NCBI GenBank assembly: GCA_034687125.1
Contig: JAQGBZ010000015.1
Coordinates: 186,001 to 250,000 of the forward strand
DNA from: Neelides folsomi
Lineage: Eukaryota; Arthropoda; Collembola; Neelipleona; Neelidae
Reading direction: 5' to 3'
Length of the DNA: 64,000 nt
The notes below the pieces were generated by a model. That model was not told the DNA's origin and did no database searches. It saw only the letters and a program-made list of their open reading frames with translations. Both the position numbers and the translations under genes were made by a program. This document shows, piece after piece, positions 1-15,077 of the stretch (its first letter is position 1; the number at the start of each line of letters is the position of its first letter).

Positions 1-2412
1 ATATTTTCAATTGAGGCTTTCAAGCCCAAAGGAATGGCTTGATTTGTTATGTGGTTTCTTTTAGACTATGGAAGAAGCTCGACATGTCGAGAACGGTCTT
101 TTGTAATGCGGTTTTGAAATTGAGAGCGTCGGGTGAATGGATAAAAATATATTACTACATAGTTGTATGCCAAAGACGCTTTGTGTGATTTACTTTAAAG
201 TGTTTCCATTGACTGAGATATTTCCTTCTGTAGGAACTTATTATTATTAAAGAAGGGGCTCGGCCACTTCAACTTGTAATAATCCATGGAATTTTGAGTG
301 TGGCTGTCCACGTGATGGATAAATCCGCTTTGGGGCCTGAAATGACTCAAGTGGTTGGCTAAGCAAAGGTAGGTTTGAAAAAGTATATCTTGATTTACAT
401 TTAGTGAAATAATCGACTCATTTGAGGGATTTCTTATTTATTCCCCATCCCACGTCGGGGAGAATGAGGCTTATTAAGGGGCCGGAGTGAGAGATGGGTT
501 CGTGGAGCTAAAGTGCTCATCAATATAAGGAAAGAATCAGTTCTGACAGACGGGCCTTGATGAGCCTTGATGTTTACTTTATCCTCAGGGAATTCTTTTC
601 CTCAGGTACTGGGACTTACAATTTTTACTACATCCACTCCCTTCCTAATAATCTCTTTTCTCGCCTTGCATGCAACATCTCGGGTTTCAAAAGTTGATAA
701 ACGGGAGTCTTGAGTCAAGACTCTTCACTAATGCCCATGCCAGGTGTGGTTCTTAATTGCACCATTAAATATAGATATAAGAAAATATAAAAAGAAATAC
801 CTATGGATGTATGGTATATAAATTCATATAAGGAAATATATTTAATATTTATTTTGTAATAGTAGTAAATGAAATATCTTTTGATGGGAATTTTTGGAGG
901 TTGATTATTTAAAGAACTTGTGGAGGATTCAAATAATGGAAATGTATGAGAGCAAATGAATGGAAGTTGGAAGTGACTTTTTTATTTGACCGAATCTAAA
1001 TATACGCTAGTTGATGTCGACTGGGAGAATAGTAAAATAAATGAGAGGCTGATGGATGTCGTAAATTGGATTGAGTTTGGGAGGAAAAGTTCTTTTTCTT
1101 TCAAGGTGTTTTTTCTATTTCGATTTATGATTACGAGCCAAACAGTGTCGTTTTGTTTTTATGATATTTACTACCCTTTTTACTCCTTGGTTTACTTTTT
1201 CACAATTTTCCAACTTTGTGGGAGATTCCTGAATCTATTCTTGTGTCTTAAGGGTGATTCGGTTAGACTTTATGATCATTTCATTCACTTGTTTGGATTT
1301 AACGATGAGATTGAATTGAATGTAATTGCATGGTTTGATAATCTCATCTGGGACAAGAGTTTAGGGCAAGTATTGAGATTATAGGCAGTTATTGAGATTA
1401 TGCACTCAAAGGGCGTGTCTGTGGAATTGGGACAGGTGAAGTATCTGGAGGGAGGTTAAATGAATGAAGTGTTTTTAGATGAGCCCCGTTGTGGGTTTGA
1501 GAGTCCAAGAGCTTAAAGGCTCAAGTCCACTTCATCTTGGTAGTAATCCGAGTGTTGAAATGGATTTATTGACTATTGAGTGGGTTTCTTAGTGTGGATG
1601 TCATTAGCTAAGTGAGTTGATGAGATTTCTCCTATTAACCCCGTTTTTCTCTCCTCGCTGATTGGGAGGACGAGGACGGTTCGACGTCCGTCGCTTTAAT
1701 GTAGACGTTGAAGGAGACTTTGGAGCTCCTCGTCTCTGTGGAGCTTCTTGTGCGTGTAAGTGGAGAGTTCAGGTAGTCAGACAGGTCGGGAGATATGTGA
1801 GACTGATAGCATGATGAGCCATTGGCATTTTCTTATCACTGATCGGTCAGAGGGGTCTATTATTGTCAAGTATGTTGTAGGTGTCGCCAGGGCTTTTGTG
1901 GTGATGAGCATTGAGCTCATTCTTAATTCCACTTTCCCCAACCTTCCAGCTCCTCTTTAATGATTTGGTCATTTAGTCTCATAGTTCCTCGTCTGCCCTC
2001 AGGTTCTTCTCATTTTTATGCTCAAAAATCCATTTGGCCCAATCTGCTCATCTAATATTATTGAGAGTCGATGGAGGAGATTGGAAGGGTAATTACGTCG
2101 AGCTATGGGCAAAGGAGACCACCGTACTTCCAACCATTTTATTTACATTTTTGAGCGTTTGTTCAAAGCACTTTTCAAGTTTTTATCTCTGGAGACGAAG
2201 GAGCTTCTTTATTCCCTCTTTGAACAATTAACATTAAATTTTATTTACTTGGGAGAGGCTGAGATGTGGATTAAAGATAAGAATGGAACATTTATTGCAC
2301 CTCAGAGTACTTTTTCCTTTGTTGAGCTCTAACTTTTTTTTATAAATATTATGCTCCAATGGACTAACATTATGGAATGAAAGGAGCACTTAATTGTATA
2401 ATTGAATTAGAC

Positions 2413-2450
2413 ATTTAATTTATTTAATTACAATTTAATTTAATTTATTT
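2413..2450 (+). repeat. AT-rich direct repeat
   Basis: The 13-bp word ATTTAATTTATTT occurs at 2413-2425 and 2438-2450 inside a low-complexity A/T stretch. Confidence 0.6.
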
Positions 2451-3575
2451 GTAATGGAATTTTCTTTTGAGAAGATCGAACATTGGAGGTTTTTTTGAGT
2501 TTCGAAAATTGGAGGTTGTTGGGAGTGGGCGGAGAAGCAGCGTGTTGAAAGTTGGAGAAACGTCTTTAGTTTCAGATTAGAATTTTAATATTTCCGGAAA
2601 AGCGGATGAAGTATGGGGGAGTGATGGAGTTAACTCAGGAGCAAGAAAGAGAGTTTTGAATGATGAGGGAAGTGCGTAGGGCTAATAAACAGAGACGTAC
2701 AGAACATGTGAACTCTATAATAATAACAGCCCAAGATGGAACCTTGGCTATATCTTGCTATGAGCTCCAACATCTTTAATAGAGTCTTGGAAGTTGTTTA
2801 AGTTTATTTAATACTTTTTCACAAGTTGAACATTAGGGAGCACACCGGGCGAACTGGATGGGTCCTCGTTGTATACACAAAGGAAGGTTTATTATCAAGA
2901 CATTTTATTTCCTCCTCTTATAAATATATCCGCTCATTTTACATCTTTTACACCTCGTCCAACATGTCGAAGGGGCTGGTATGGGCATGTAAAAATAGTT
3001 TATGCAATCCTCAGAACTCCTCATTCACATATATGAAGTTATATACATTTCTCATCCCTGATTCATATCGTCATTTTCCATAGAGTATAAGAGCTAGGGG
3101 TTATAGGGGTGTAGAGAGAGAATAAAAACCTTCTATGGTTCGTATTACAATATTATTATGAAGAGAAAGCGTTTGTTTGCTCTCAGAACCTTGCTGGGAG
3201 GATGGGTGAGGAGGGTTTTACAGCTTCGGATAAATACTCGGGTTATTTACTAGCCAATGATAGCGAATTGAGAGGAACTGAGTCCGGGAACAGCTGAGAG
3301 ATGAACCTCAAGTGTTTTTGCATGTGGGAACCGTCAGGCTTTGGCATATTGTTTAATGAACGAATGTCCCTGCTTTGCTCTTCAAACTTCACTGGAGTCA
3401 TCAACAAATTAACGAGTAGAGTTTAGCAGGAGCGACGGGCTAAAAAATCTCTAACCCAAACTTGGCACTCATAACCAGTGTCAGTTCTAATTTAATACGC
3501 TCGGGTCTTCGGAGTTGTTTTTAATGGGCGGATTGTAAATATGATTTAAGTCTCGATGAAAAGGAGGGAATTCCT

Positions 3576-3588
3576 CCGCGGCGGCGGC
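3576..3588 (+). repeat. Short GGC run
   Basis: CCGCGGCGGCGGC stands out as a small, very GC-rich island in AT-rich DNA. Confidence 0.5.
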
Positions 3589-6500
3589 TGAATAGTCAAA
3601 TTTAAAATGAAATTTAATGGTGATAAAAATGGTTACGAGATTTGGGAAAGGCTTAAATCGACGCCTTCACCTTCTCCCTATTAAAATGAAAACTTGGATG
3701 GTAATGAGAAGGGAAGTTTTTGATGGAGCATTTAATTTTATGGGCTTTGAAAATACTTCGACTTGTTTGCGGTTTTGCATATGATCAATTCTACTTCTAT
3801 GGACCTTGTGTAAGTTATAAGCGTATTTGACTTTACTACCTCGGATTCGCAGAGGGCTATGGAGATGAGTGCGGTTTTAAAATTTGCATTTACACTCCCA
3901 TTCTCATTAGTCCATTACAAGAGTTGTCTAGGTGCTCCTTGAGAGTTGCTCACGTGTACATGGAAGGTGACCATATAGGAGGCCAATGATAGGCGGCTAT
4001 CTCGGATCATGTAGATCTTGAACAAGTGGATAAATATAATATACGTAGGATTACATATATTGGAGCACTCCTTGTTCACCATTTGAGATAATGCGGAGAG
4101 TCGGAGCTTATTGTGGTCTCTGTGTTGGAGATGAATAACCTCATCACTTATTTAAATGAACTATAACTTGAGGAGCCCATTGTCAGCAGAGTTGAGGGGA
4201 TATTGATGCTCGATGGGGAAGGAGGGAATTTGCATTCATCATAACTTTTATTTACTTTATTCCTCCCTCACATAATAAGTCCCACTTTCCAACATGAATA
4301 TTAATGGAGGGACAGCGGAGGCTCTGAAGCTTTAATTTTTTAAACTCCTCAATTGAAACATTTCCATAATTTTTACACGGCTAATTTAATTTCTACCTTT
4401 CATCTTGTGAGTAAGATAGGATGGAATAATATATGGATCTATTGCACCTGTTGGACCACTAAATTTATTTCTCAATTCCACTTTCAAGATTTAATGCACC
4501 GCGATCTAAGAGAAATTAATGAATATCCGTGTTCATGTTCGTCATATAATGAAGGTATAATTTATTAACGAGGTGTGAAATCTTTAACTAATCATTCCAT
4601 TTAACACTCGGTATCCACTTTTAAACCAGCGGCATTTGTAATGGAGTCCGAGAGTTCCATTATTACATTAAAGAATGGTAGTTTGAAAATAGGAGATCAT
4701 TAGATTAAGTAAGTGAGTTTTGTAGAGGAGTCGACGGGAGGGAATGGAATTTATTCGGAATTTTCATTTGCTTGGCCAAGGCGCCAATAAAGTCATTAAA
4801 AGGATTGACAGAAGAAGTCTTGGGTTAATTTGCTCATTTGATCCGATTAAAATTGAAGACCTTGATTGTTAGATGCCTTTTTTACTTTCGGTATTTGCAC
4901 TCATTGAGCTAATCTCACCCCTTGCGCCAGCTTTTGCGGAATTGGATATTTGTTTTTAAAGTCCACTTTTAAGGGTTGGAATGTGCAATATACTGCACAA
5001 GTGTATTTTTATATTATTTAACTAATGAATGAATTTTACGGATTCTTTTTGAGGGAAATTAGAAAAAAGAACTCATTTGACTTTCTTTATCACATTTTTC
5101 CTAATGGAATTTTTAAAAGGTTGTTGAGGTAAATGGAGAGATTAAAATCAGTCGATTGTAATTTCTCGTGCATTTCTTCTTTATATTAACTCTTTGTTTT
5201 GGTTTTATCTTTTAGTCCAAGTACTTTTCATTTTTAAACGTAAAAACTTATGTAATATTCTCTGTGTAGGAATTTAGGTTTACATTAACACTTCGTTGAA
5301 CTATTTACTGGTTAAATGAGAGTTAGATTTTATAGATTGAGTCAATGACACTTTGTATCTTTAAATCCCATTATTATAAGTTCAAAGGTGTCAAATGTGC
5401 CGAACTGGATCGAATTAAACTTCCACATCAACTTTTCCTTATTCGGCCAAAGTGTGAGAAAAACGGTTTGGTTGTCAATTGACAATTTATTGGTCCTGTT
5501 TCATTTGAGTTTCCATTCTTATCTCAAAGCTAATCAATTCACTTTTCTTTATGGCTTTCTAAAAGTGTTTAGATCCAATGACTTCTTTGTTTTTAAAAGT
5601 TTTGTAATTTTAGTTGTGTTTTGGAAATGGAAGATTTTTTATTTTTTGGAATATGAACAAGGGCGATTCTCATAAGTTATAATACACTTGGTGCTTATGT
5701 TGGCAGAGAGCATTTTAGAGTTCTCGGGTTAAAAATGGGGAGGATTTGAGGATGTCATAATAGAGTGTCAGGAGATGAGATGGAGGAAGTTGGAGGAGAC
5801 ATCCGATAACTCCATCTTCCCCATGTAGACAACCATCTGTATTTATAAGGAGTCTTTCAAGGGCCCCTGTTTTTATTTAGGTAAAATAAATTCAGATTTC
5901 CTGCTCTGTAGATATGACGAGGAAATGAGATGATGGGTTCGCACATGTTCGAGTTGATCCACATTTGAGAGGAGGTGAATTCCCTCAACCATTTCGTTTA
6001 TTTGGTTTATTTCCTATACGTGCCTCCGTACGGCCCGCTTCACATTCATATTGATTAATTATACACACTCCAGATTTCCTATATGGTCCATTAGACGAAC
6101 TGGGCTTATTTGAACCCCCAATTTCCCCAAGTGATATAACTTATGCCGTGTAAATAAATGGCATCTCCTACAACGACGGAATCTCCTCTCGGGATTCTCT
6201 TGATACTTAAAGAGGGATTTTTCATGTCGAAGTGGGATAAAGAATGAGGAGCGTCGTCGGGAGCTATTAGTAAACTCTGTCTGACGCTCCGACCTGCTTA
6301 CAATCCGTTTATCTTAGTATTCCGTCTTGGTCGTTGGAAACGGGTTTATCCGGGGCTCATCTTTCCTCCTCTTATAGACGGAGCAGGGATTCCATGGAGA
6401 AATATGTGGAAGATCCATTTAATTTGTATATTAGCCCTCGTAAAAAGGAAATATGTGGGAAATTGAGATGGGAGAAGAAGGACTTTGGATGAGACAGATG

Positions 6501-9360
6501 AGACAAGTTATTCTTATTTATTAGCTCTCTTTCATTGGGGCTGGTGCGGCTGTTTAATGATATGATGAGCCTTAATTGGAACCTAACCATAAGTGAATGT
6601 CCAATTTATACTTTTTACCCTTTTGACTTGAAGAAGGCCGACGGAGGCTCATTGAGATTTAAATTCATTTCAACCTGCGTAGTAGCTGGAGGGAATCATC
6701 AGCCCTCTCGTCTCGTTAGCTTTTAATTAATGTCTAAAGTGCTATAGTGGGTTTATTAGACCAATTATTAAGATCAAGAGGAATAAGTCACGTGCAAATG
6801 TTTAATAATATTGGCGATCATGATTCTTTAAACACACTTGCATAATGTAAATATTTTGGAGTATGAGTAATTGAAATGTTCGCGAAATGGAAAAAAAGTA
6901 TAGGATTTTTAATTCGCTTCCTTGTCTCGGTTCGGGTCTTTGGGATTTAGGGGAATCGGGGGAAGTGAGTGACGTGTTGAGACGTTTCGAGCTAGAATTA
7001 AAGGGGATTTGAAAATGAGAGCTACTTTGACTTTCAATATGGATGAGCCTTTCATTAGGAATTATTCAAATGGAAGGATTTTTTAGTTACCCGGTGGGAT
7101 TATTCGCCACACTTGACACTCCTTCCTTTTTCCACAATGAGACGTGGAATGTGTTCAATTATGGAACATTTTCCTTCCAAACTTCTTGGTGTTGTGAGAG
7201 GAAACGGGGTTTAAACCTTTCAACACTCCTCCGCTTATAATTCGAAAGGAAATGAATAATTGATTCTTTGAGTCTCATCTAATGTTCAATATCAAAGTCC
7301 TCTAGAGGACGGTGATTGAAAGGGAAATTTTTTCCCTCTTTCAATCCATTTGATTTAAGGGGGGAGGATGAGTGATTGATCTTTTGTGTCCTCAATGTCA
7401 TCTGATAATTATTCCTTATATATATTTTGCACATTTTTTTATAAAGTGATATGCCGATTTTATTAGATATTTTATAAGATATTGGATCTTACTTATAACT
7501 AATACAGTATATTACTTAGTTTATAATTCATACGGTGTCTAAGGGGTTTTTATATTATTTTTCGAAACTAGTTGCTTTTTTTACCTAACAATTTGAGTTG
7601 AAATGCTATTGCTAACGAGGAGTGAAAAGGTTAACTTTGAGTCGTCGATAAATGCCATTTCTCATCCATTTGACTCTTATTAGGGCATATGTAAGAGAGG
7701 ACAAAGGACTTTGTGAGCGTTAGGGTGCCAAATAGGGGGAATATTATTTGAGAAGACGGAGGCGGTAAACTTGATGCCTGACACGAGGAGTGGTGTGTAT
7801 TTATACATGTGGGAGATGAGGAGATGACACGGAGACCCACGGAGAGAGGAAGAGGCACAAAAGGAGAGAACAACCGGCGACTTCCATTATACTCCTTCAG
7901 GGACAGGGAGAAGATTCGGAAATACAAATAGTGAAAAGACATCAACACTCTTTTTGCTACGCGCCCCTTTCTCTCCTTTTATTCCGATCCGAACAATAGA
8001 CGTCGTTGTTCACTTTATCTCACCCTCATCGATTCACATGTCCGCTAATCCGCGGATCAATATTTATTTTTTATACCAAATAATGAACTACACTTTTATA
8101 TTACCTAATGATTAATCTCATTAAGAATTTGATCAATTTGGGGCATTTTACAAATTATGATCATTTAAGAAGTGACTGAAAATAAGAATTTTTAATTTCG
8201 GACATGCAGAGTTAATGTATGTGGGATGGGCGATTCATTATTCCCTAATTTGAGTTCAATTGGTGGAGGTGAATGGATGTTTATTATATTGTGGTTATGG
8301 TGTGACCATCAGGTTCACATTATATTCGTCTACCTCAATGGACGAGATTGTTTTTCATCTTTTATTTCTTTTTTAGACATGTGAGTTGGATAGTATTTTT
8401 TTTTCATCTTATGTATTTATTATATCTTTCATTCTTCACTTATCCCTTGGCGGATCTGGAGTCATAATTCTAAAGGGAAAAGTTTCATTGCTAACCCTGC
8501 TCAGATCAAATCTCATTAATTATAGTTAATTAGATTATATTAAACGAGATTGCCTAGTTTTAATTAATAAATCTGGAGAGTTGTGATTTCAAGTTTGCAC
8601 ATGGAGGACTTGTGCAAATTGATAGCAATCCTCTCGGTGTAATTGAAGTTGATTGTGCTTGGGTGAGTGAGCATGTGTCTTGTTATAGTAAGTAGAGGAT
8701 GAGCTACGGAGAATTTTTAATTTCAAGTAAACGAGATATGCCGACAACCTCCATGTTGTTCTTGTCCTTCCTCATCTCGTCCTTTTAATGAGAAATTTCC
8801 TTTTGTTCTTTTTATATTACTTTTTCGGATTTAAGCATCTCCTGTTTTCTTTGGCTCCTTGAGGATTCTTTAATTGGTTTTCCCTTCTTCATCTCCTCCA
8901 CGGCTTCTATTACTTACTTAGTTGTAGGGAGATGCAAAGATAGGGATGGACTTTGGAGATAAGGGTCGGCGGTTATCTGCAACAGCTCTTGTTACCCTTT
9001 TCCTTATTGCTCATTTCATTAATTCTTCATTTGAATAAAGGAAGCCGTGGAAGAAATGGTTCATTTGACCACCATGTTTCCCAATGTTTAAATATTTATC
9101 TATTAGATGAATAATTAGCAGGGTTTAAATACGTTTTGTTCCTACTCCATTTCAAAGGGGGGTCGTAGCATTGTGATCCTCCCTAGTTCTCTTTTTTATA
9201 TTAAAGTTATTCATGAATGGCTCGTAAAACGAAATTACCATTTTATGAAATATTCCATGTAAATGAAAGGAGGAACTTGTGGGAATGACGAATGTTGAGA
9301 TGGGCGAAGTGAATTCCATTTTTCTCGCTCTCACGTCGATTACGAGAGAATTGAAACATT

Positions 9361-9372
9361 TATATATATATA
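9361..9372. repeat. (TA)6 microsatellite
   Basis: Six perfect TA units are followed by a short A run. Confidence 0.7.
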
Positions 9373-12300
9373 AAAAAAGACTCCGATGGGTTGGTGCACG
9401 ATGGAATTGTAAAAATTTATTAACTCGAGGACTGCTCTATTTGAATAAAGGAGCAATAAAAAAGTACGTGATGAAAATTGTAGTTGAGCCTTCAGTGTGA
9501 ATTCCCGAACAATCCTATGATAATTGTTCATGTCAAATCAAATCAAAAGGGAGAAGATTGATAGAGATATGAGCTAAATGATTGTTTGAATTAATTCCAC
9601 AAGTTCTCAATATATCCATAAATGTTGAATCATGGAATTATTATGGTTGAATATCATATAGGAAGAATATGAATATTTGTATTAAAGGAGTTTTTATTTG
9701 CTTTCCTTTGGCCACGGCTCCTTCCATGCATAGATGAAATGAAGTTGAATTGAGGAATTTTTTTGGGCCTTCAGTTCGCTCCTTTAACTATTTCTAATGA
9801 TTCAACAATAGAAGTCGCAGCAGGACTGGAACGAATCTTATTCCTCCCCATGTATTTTTCCACTACTTATTTAAATTGACTCATCGACCTTAAATATTTC
9901 TATGAATTTGGTCACCCCGAGGAGTCCGATTCCCCCTTTATATTCCAAAGGAACTCGCTGTGCGGGGAAATGAGGGATTTTAAATAGGAACCAACTGATT
10001 TTACACTCCTTGGCTTTTTGAGATTTTTGGATGTTTTTCATTATTATTTTCCTTTTTTTGTATTTTGAAGGGAAGTTTTTCATTTGCATGAATTGGAGTG
10101 GAGGGTGTTGGGATATTTACTCGATAATTCACACTTGGTCATATACATAAGAGCCGTGGAATTTAGTGAACCCTTTTTGTGCCTTATAGGGGCTCCCCTC
10201 CGTCTTTATGTGCCTGTGTTGTTCCATTAAGTTTAATGGCCTTTTGATCGAGGAGGTTGTGTGTACAGGTGAAGCCATTCTTCTCATCCCTACGATGAAT
10301 TAGAGGGGCTGGAGATTAATGAAGGGTACATGTATTTCATGGAGGGTTCTTTCCTCATACTTGGCTCCAACAGGGATTTTTATATTTATTCACTCTAGGT
10401 AATGGACATTGGGTTTTACGACCCTCCCGCCCTATGACCCGCCATCCTCGACTAAAATGGGGGCCGGAATGAGTATGGAAATGAAATGGGTATTTAAAGG
10501 GTTAATTAGGGACATTTTTACAAATGTGATTGATTATCATAGAAGTATAGGATTTGATGGGGCATTCCTCCGACCACGCACCTCATTACTTGGTCCGAGT
10601 AATGAGGCGAGGTTAATTTCAACGCATTTCCCCACTCCTATATGGAAAGACAAGGAGACAATTGGCTGCGAAATCAAATAATTGTACGAATTTGAACGAG
10701 GAGGTCATTTGACAAAGTGTTGAAAAGAATCATTAAATCCACTCTTAGATTATAAAAGGATTTGATTCAAGAACTTTTCCACTTCGCACCTTCCTTGCTT
10801 CTTTAATGTATTCAAACAGGGGAATAATTGGAGAATTTTAACGCGGGGAATGGATCTCTTAAACTTTGTCCAAGACTCGATTTGTATAAGAAGACCTTGT
10901 GATCTTCACCACACACCTGAGATCTTTTATTCCGCCCCACCACTCGCATCTGCCAAAATAATAATCATGTTGAGGATGAAATGATAGATAGGTGAAACAA
11001 GATACCATTGACATCCAACACACGACTCGACTTATTCTCTTTTATATTTTCTATCATTTAATAGGTAGCTCAGGACAACTCGTGGCGAATTTCCTTATTA
11101 TTTATTTCATATACCCAATGCATCCGACTTTTGTTGAAGCCGGTTTAAGGAAAAGGGATATGATGCTGTATATTATGTATCCATACTTCCGAATAGTTTG
11201 CAGGTGATAATAATAATAAATGTTGGAGGATCTCTCCGACTCATGCAAATGGAAGTCTAATTTTGACATTGAAGAATTGGAATATAAATGGAACTTGCCG
11301 ATCCGGTTTTTGAACTACTATTGTATACTTCATATTTATAGTATACCTAAATTAAATAGATCTCTCGTATTATAATAGATGTAAAAGTGGATAGAAGAAC
11401 TCTTAAATTATTTAACAGATTAGAAACGGAGCTCTATAAAAGCGAGATTCGGATCGACCAATTAATAAGAAAGTAGATGAAAGAGAAGCCAAATGAGATT
11501 AGCTTTTGAGATTCTTCCTCCAACTTTGGTTGAGATTCCTTAGACCAAAGGTAAAAAGCCAGAGGTTTGTAGGGGATTGTAAATTGAATTGGTTTTATGT
11601 GATTTGCGACTCCAATCAGCTCTTCTGACCTCCGGAGTCTTGTGGAAGTGGGAGAGTCAGGGTGGTCATTGACAAAAAATGTGCTCTTGATGAGGAATGA
11701 TTAGATGAACAAGGAGATGGCAAATCTAATGAGTCGAGTCTTCACTCACATCTCTCCAAACTGATCCCAATCGATAGGGAGGCAGATGAGGGGCAGAGAT
11801 AAGTTTCGGGGCTTCTGGGGAGGAACATGTGCTTCTTAATGGATTTTTCACTTTTTATTGTTCAACTTTCGGACTCTGGTCGAATGGGAATGAAGGAGAG
11901 GCATTTTATGATTTAAAAAACTTTTTATCAAATCCAACATCTCTCATTTTTTATTTTCTCTCTCTCCTCTTCCTATTATCATTTTTAATAGAGTTGTGCC
12001 CAGGGAATTTAATGCCTATTTTATTTTCAATGTTGTCATTTTAAAAAATGCTTCGACAACCTTTTTCAATATGATTTTATCATCCTTATGGCAAATTAAA
12101 CCGATTTTTTACCTAAATGTTGTCTTGATGTAGTTTTGATGTGAGAGAATGTCAGGTATAAGATATTTATGGTTTTTAATCAGGATTTTGAGGACTGGCA
12201 GGGGGCTTCATTGATTCTGAACGATTCTTGTTTTTCAATTGTAATGAATCTAATGAAGCTAAATGGTGATGATGTTAAGGGAGAGTCGTAAATGTTTTAT

Positions 12301-13959
12301 TTCATTTAAAACTTATACGAGGGCAGTAACTCTGCTTTACACTTCTTGATGACAGGAATGAGTTTTTGAGTGTAAAAACCATAGGGGAGAAAATAATTTT
12401 CCAAAAATTTAAAATATTTTTATGAGATTTCACCCAATTTATTTACCTTATTTTATGCCAAAACAATTGTAATATTTAATAATGATCAATTGTAATAATG
12501 AGAGTATCAAAGATGATAATGGTGAATTGGAAGTTGGGTCCAAATGACCTCTCATTATTTTCCTTCCATTTGGTCGAAGGAGCGTCTTCCATACACACAG
12601 CCCACTTAATACCACTCTTATGTGATTAGATGATTTGTATGATCATCTTTTGCCGACCTCCTCGCCAATCCAAAATTCCTCACGAAGGATGTTCATGTGT
12701 GAAATTACACTCGGTATTTCATATATTCCTTTTACTATCATGTATTAGGCTTCGCCGTTAAGGAAAGATGCCTTAATATGCCCAAGGTGCTTCTTGCCAA
12801 TTTTTATTATTGTGATATCAAGTTCTCGAAGATTTCACCTTTGTAAATTATAGTATTTCGATGGGTTTGATACTATAAGTTATCCAATCGGGCATGTGAT
12901 CCAAGGCACGTTCGCCAATGCGGGAATAGAAAGTTGATTAGGAATGATGAAGGAGATTTGATTTGGAATTGATATGGTCCTTAATGGAGCGGTTGTTGTA
13001 GGAAGAATGAAAAATATTCGCCTGGAGGAATTTCGCATGTGGATTTCTTTTCTCTCCTTTTTAATTTCTGTCATAAGTCAGGCTGAAGATGATGGCTTAT
13101 TTATTCTCAAGATAGGAATTGAATGCGGAGTGTGTTAGAATGATAGAGGGATTGAACCAATAAGTCTTGAACAAAGAGATCTTCCTATTTGGGGTTTTAT
13201 TGATGTCAAAGGGTAGTTAAGGAGAATTGAATGAACCATGGGGGAATTGAAGGGAATTGAATTAGTTGACTCTTCTTTGACTCCCCACTCCACGTCTCGA
13301 CCTCTGTCCATCCGAGAGGGTTAATCAAACCAATTAAAATGTTTGGTCAGATCTTGGCCTAATGTGCTCCCGAGATAATTAAATAAGACGGGGGTCGATT
13401 AGGAGGGAAAACAATCGATTGGAATCTTTTGAATATTTGAAATAGAAGCTCCAAGTGAAGGATGTAAAGCCGGAGGAAGGTATGCAAGGTACGAGTACAT
13501 ACATGTGGTTAGTCAGCTTCTTCACTCCCCACTTGACTCTCCAAGGGACACCTGTCGTGGATGTCGTCTGTGCCATGGAGAGTGGATTCATTCATCAACG
13601 GAGGAGTGGTTGTTGGTAATCAGCCTTATCAACGTCTCCTTAATGCCGATACATCCAATGCAATTCCCTGAGAACAGGGGATTTTTACAGGAGTTGTTCT
13701 TCAGATGGAATAGATCGATTATTTTTATGAATGAACTTGAGAATTAGAGGGAAGAATGACGAAGTCGTTAAAATTAAAGTTGTTGAATGCCAATTGGCAA
13801 TGGAAGTAAAGGTGGCACACCTTCGGACGGTTTTTTCCTCTAAGTCTCATTGAAAAATTGGGAATTGATTCATGGGGGTTTGGTGAGAGTGGACGTCTGA
13901 TCCTATTAAGACTCAAACTAAGGCAGTTTAACGAATGACAATGAGGAGGGATTATTTAG

Positions 13960-13972
13960 AACCGGACCGGTT
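13960..13972. promoter_or_regulatory. AACCGG/CCGGTT palindrome, Grainyhead-like
   Basis: Perfect 6-bp arms sit around a single central A in otherwise AT-rich DNA. AACCGGTT-type sites are bound by Grainyhead/CP2 factors, though the extra central base departs from the usual spacing. Confidence 0.15.
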
Positions 13973-15077
13973 TGGACAATGCCGCTCCATTCAATTCTTC
14001 CAACGTTCCTCTTGAAAGTGTCCGTCTTTTCGCGACATTCGATTTACGTGAGAATCCGATGAGAAGGGAAATGCAGTTGGGAATAAAGGGCTTGGCCTGG
14101 TGGAATTAAAGACGGACGTTAATCCCAATTTCAGGAACTTGCCCATTCATTATTAGAAGAATGAATGGAGAAATTGAGATGGATGGAGATGAGAAGTTGG
14201 GTTGGGTAAGTCATTGGATCTCTGACCTACACTTCTCATCTGATGAGAATCCGAAACAAATACACTCGCACCATTACCATTTTCATTCATAAAGGGCAGA
14301 AAAAGTTTACGACGAGACTCTTCAGTTTCTGTCATGCCCCTGTTTAATGGGAACTTGGAGTTTCTTAATGAACTTATGAATAATGTCGTATAAAAATTCA
14401 AGGGGGCATGTTAAGGAAAACAATAAAAGTATTTCACTTGTTCATTCTCATGAACCTTCACGTCCTCTTCGCCACCCAATCTTATCTCTCTTATTAATTA
14501 ACCTCCCAAGATTCATTTTACGGTTGAGAATTTTCCTCTGCATTTACATCACCTTTTTACTACACTCACAATCCTCTTTACATTGCAGAGGTTCTAACCA
14601 ACTAAGGTTTCGCTTTCTTCAATCAGCAACGTGCCCGCGTTGCAAGGTGCGTTTAAACATAGACTCCAGTTTATAAAGTGTATTTAACGCATAGGAATAA
14701 ATAGGGAGTAGCAAGTATGTAATTGATACACTGATCATATTGATAGATAAGATCAACTTATTGGATCAGAGCTTCTGAAATTTTACCCTGTTGGAAGCTG
14801 CGCTCATCCGAATAATTGATTTTCAATCAACGATCCTTATTTATGAAATATTCATTTACATTTTGATTGATAAATCAATTCACCTTCAGAATGAAACTGA
14901 TGCAATTTAAGATTCTCCTCTGCACTTTTATTAAATGTTTAATAATTGAAGAAATAAATGGGTTTTTTGGAGCTCCGAGTGATTTGAACCTGAGTATTTA
15001 ACTTCTGGCAAAATGATGATAAAATGATTTATTATTTTAATAAATTGAAGAATATTTTGTAGGCCTTTATTTTTTGA

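Larger units (their letters stand above)
1..10000. other. Non-coding, probable intron (part 1)
   Basis: No supportable gene. Open frames here are short or start only at TTG, and none shows a recognisable domain. By eye the + strand is richer in T and G than in A and C, especially in the first 6 kb. The only local structures I can point to are short AT repeats and one GGC run, listed separately. Confidence 0.6.

Noticed and set aside
986-1384. 132-codon open frame
   Set aside because: It begins only at TTG, is rich in phenylalanine and leucine as expected from T-rich DNA, and shows no domain.
5869-5888. TTTTATTTAG joined to GTAAAA
   Set aside because: Poor donor, no CTAAT, and no GC-rich stretch downstream, unlike the two strong sites.
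10380-10404. TTCACTCTAG joined to GTAATG
   Set aside because: Weak donor and no branch-point motif.
14968-14995. GATTTGAACC on the + strand, the reverse of a tRNA T-loop word
   Set aside because: The flanking bases do not form a T-stem, and no acceptor or anticodon arm can be drawn.
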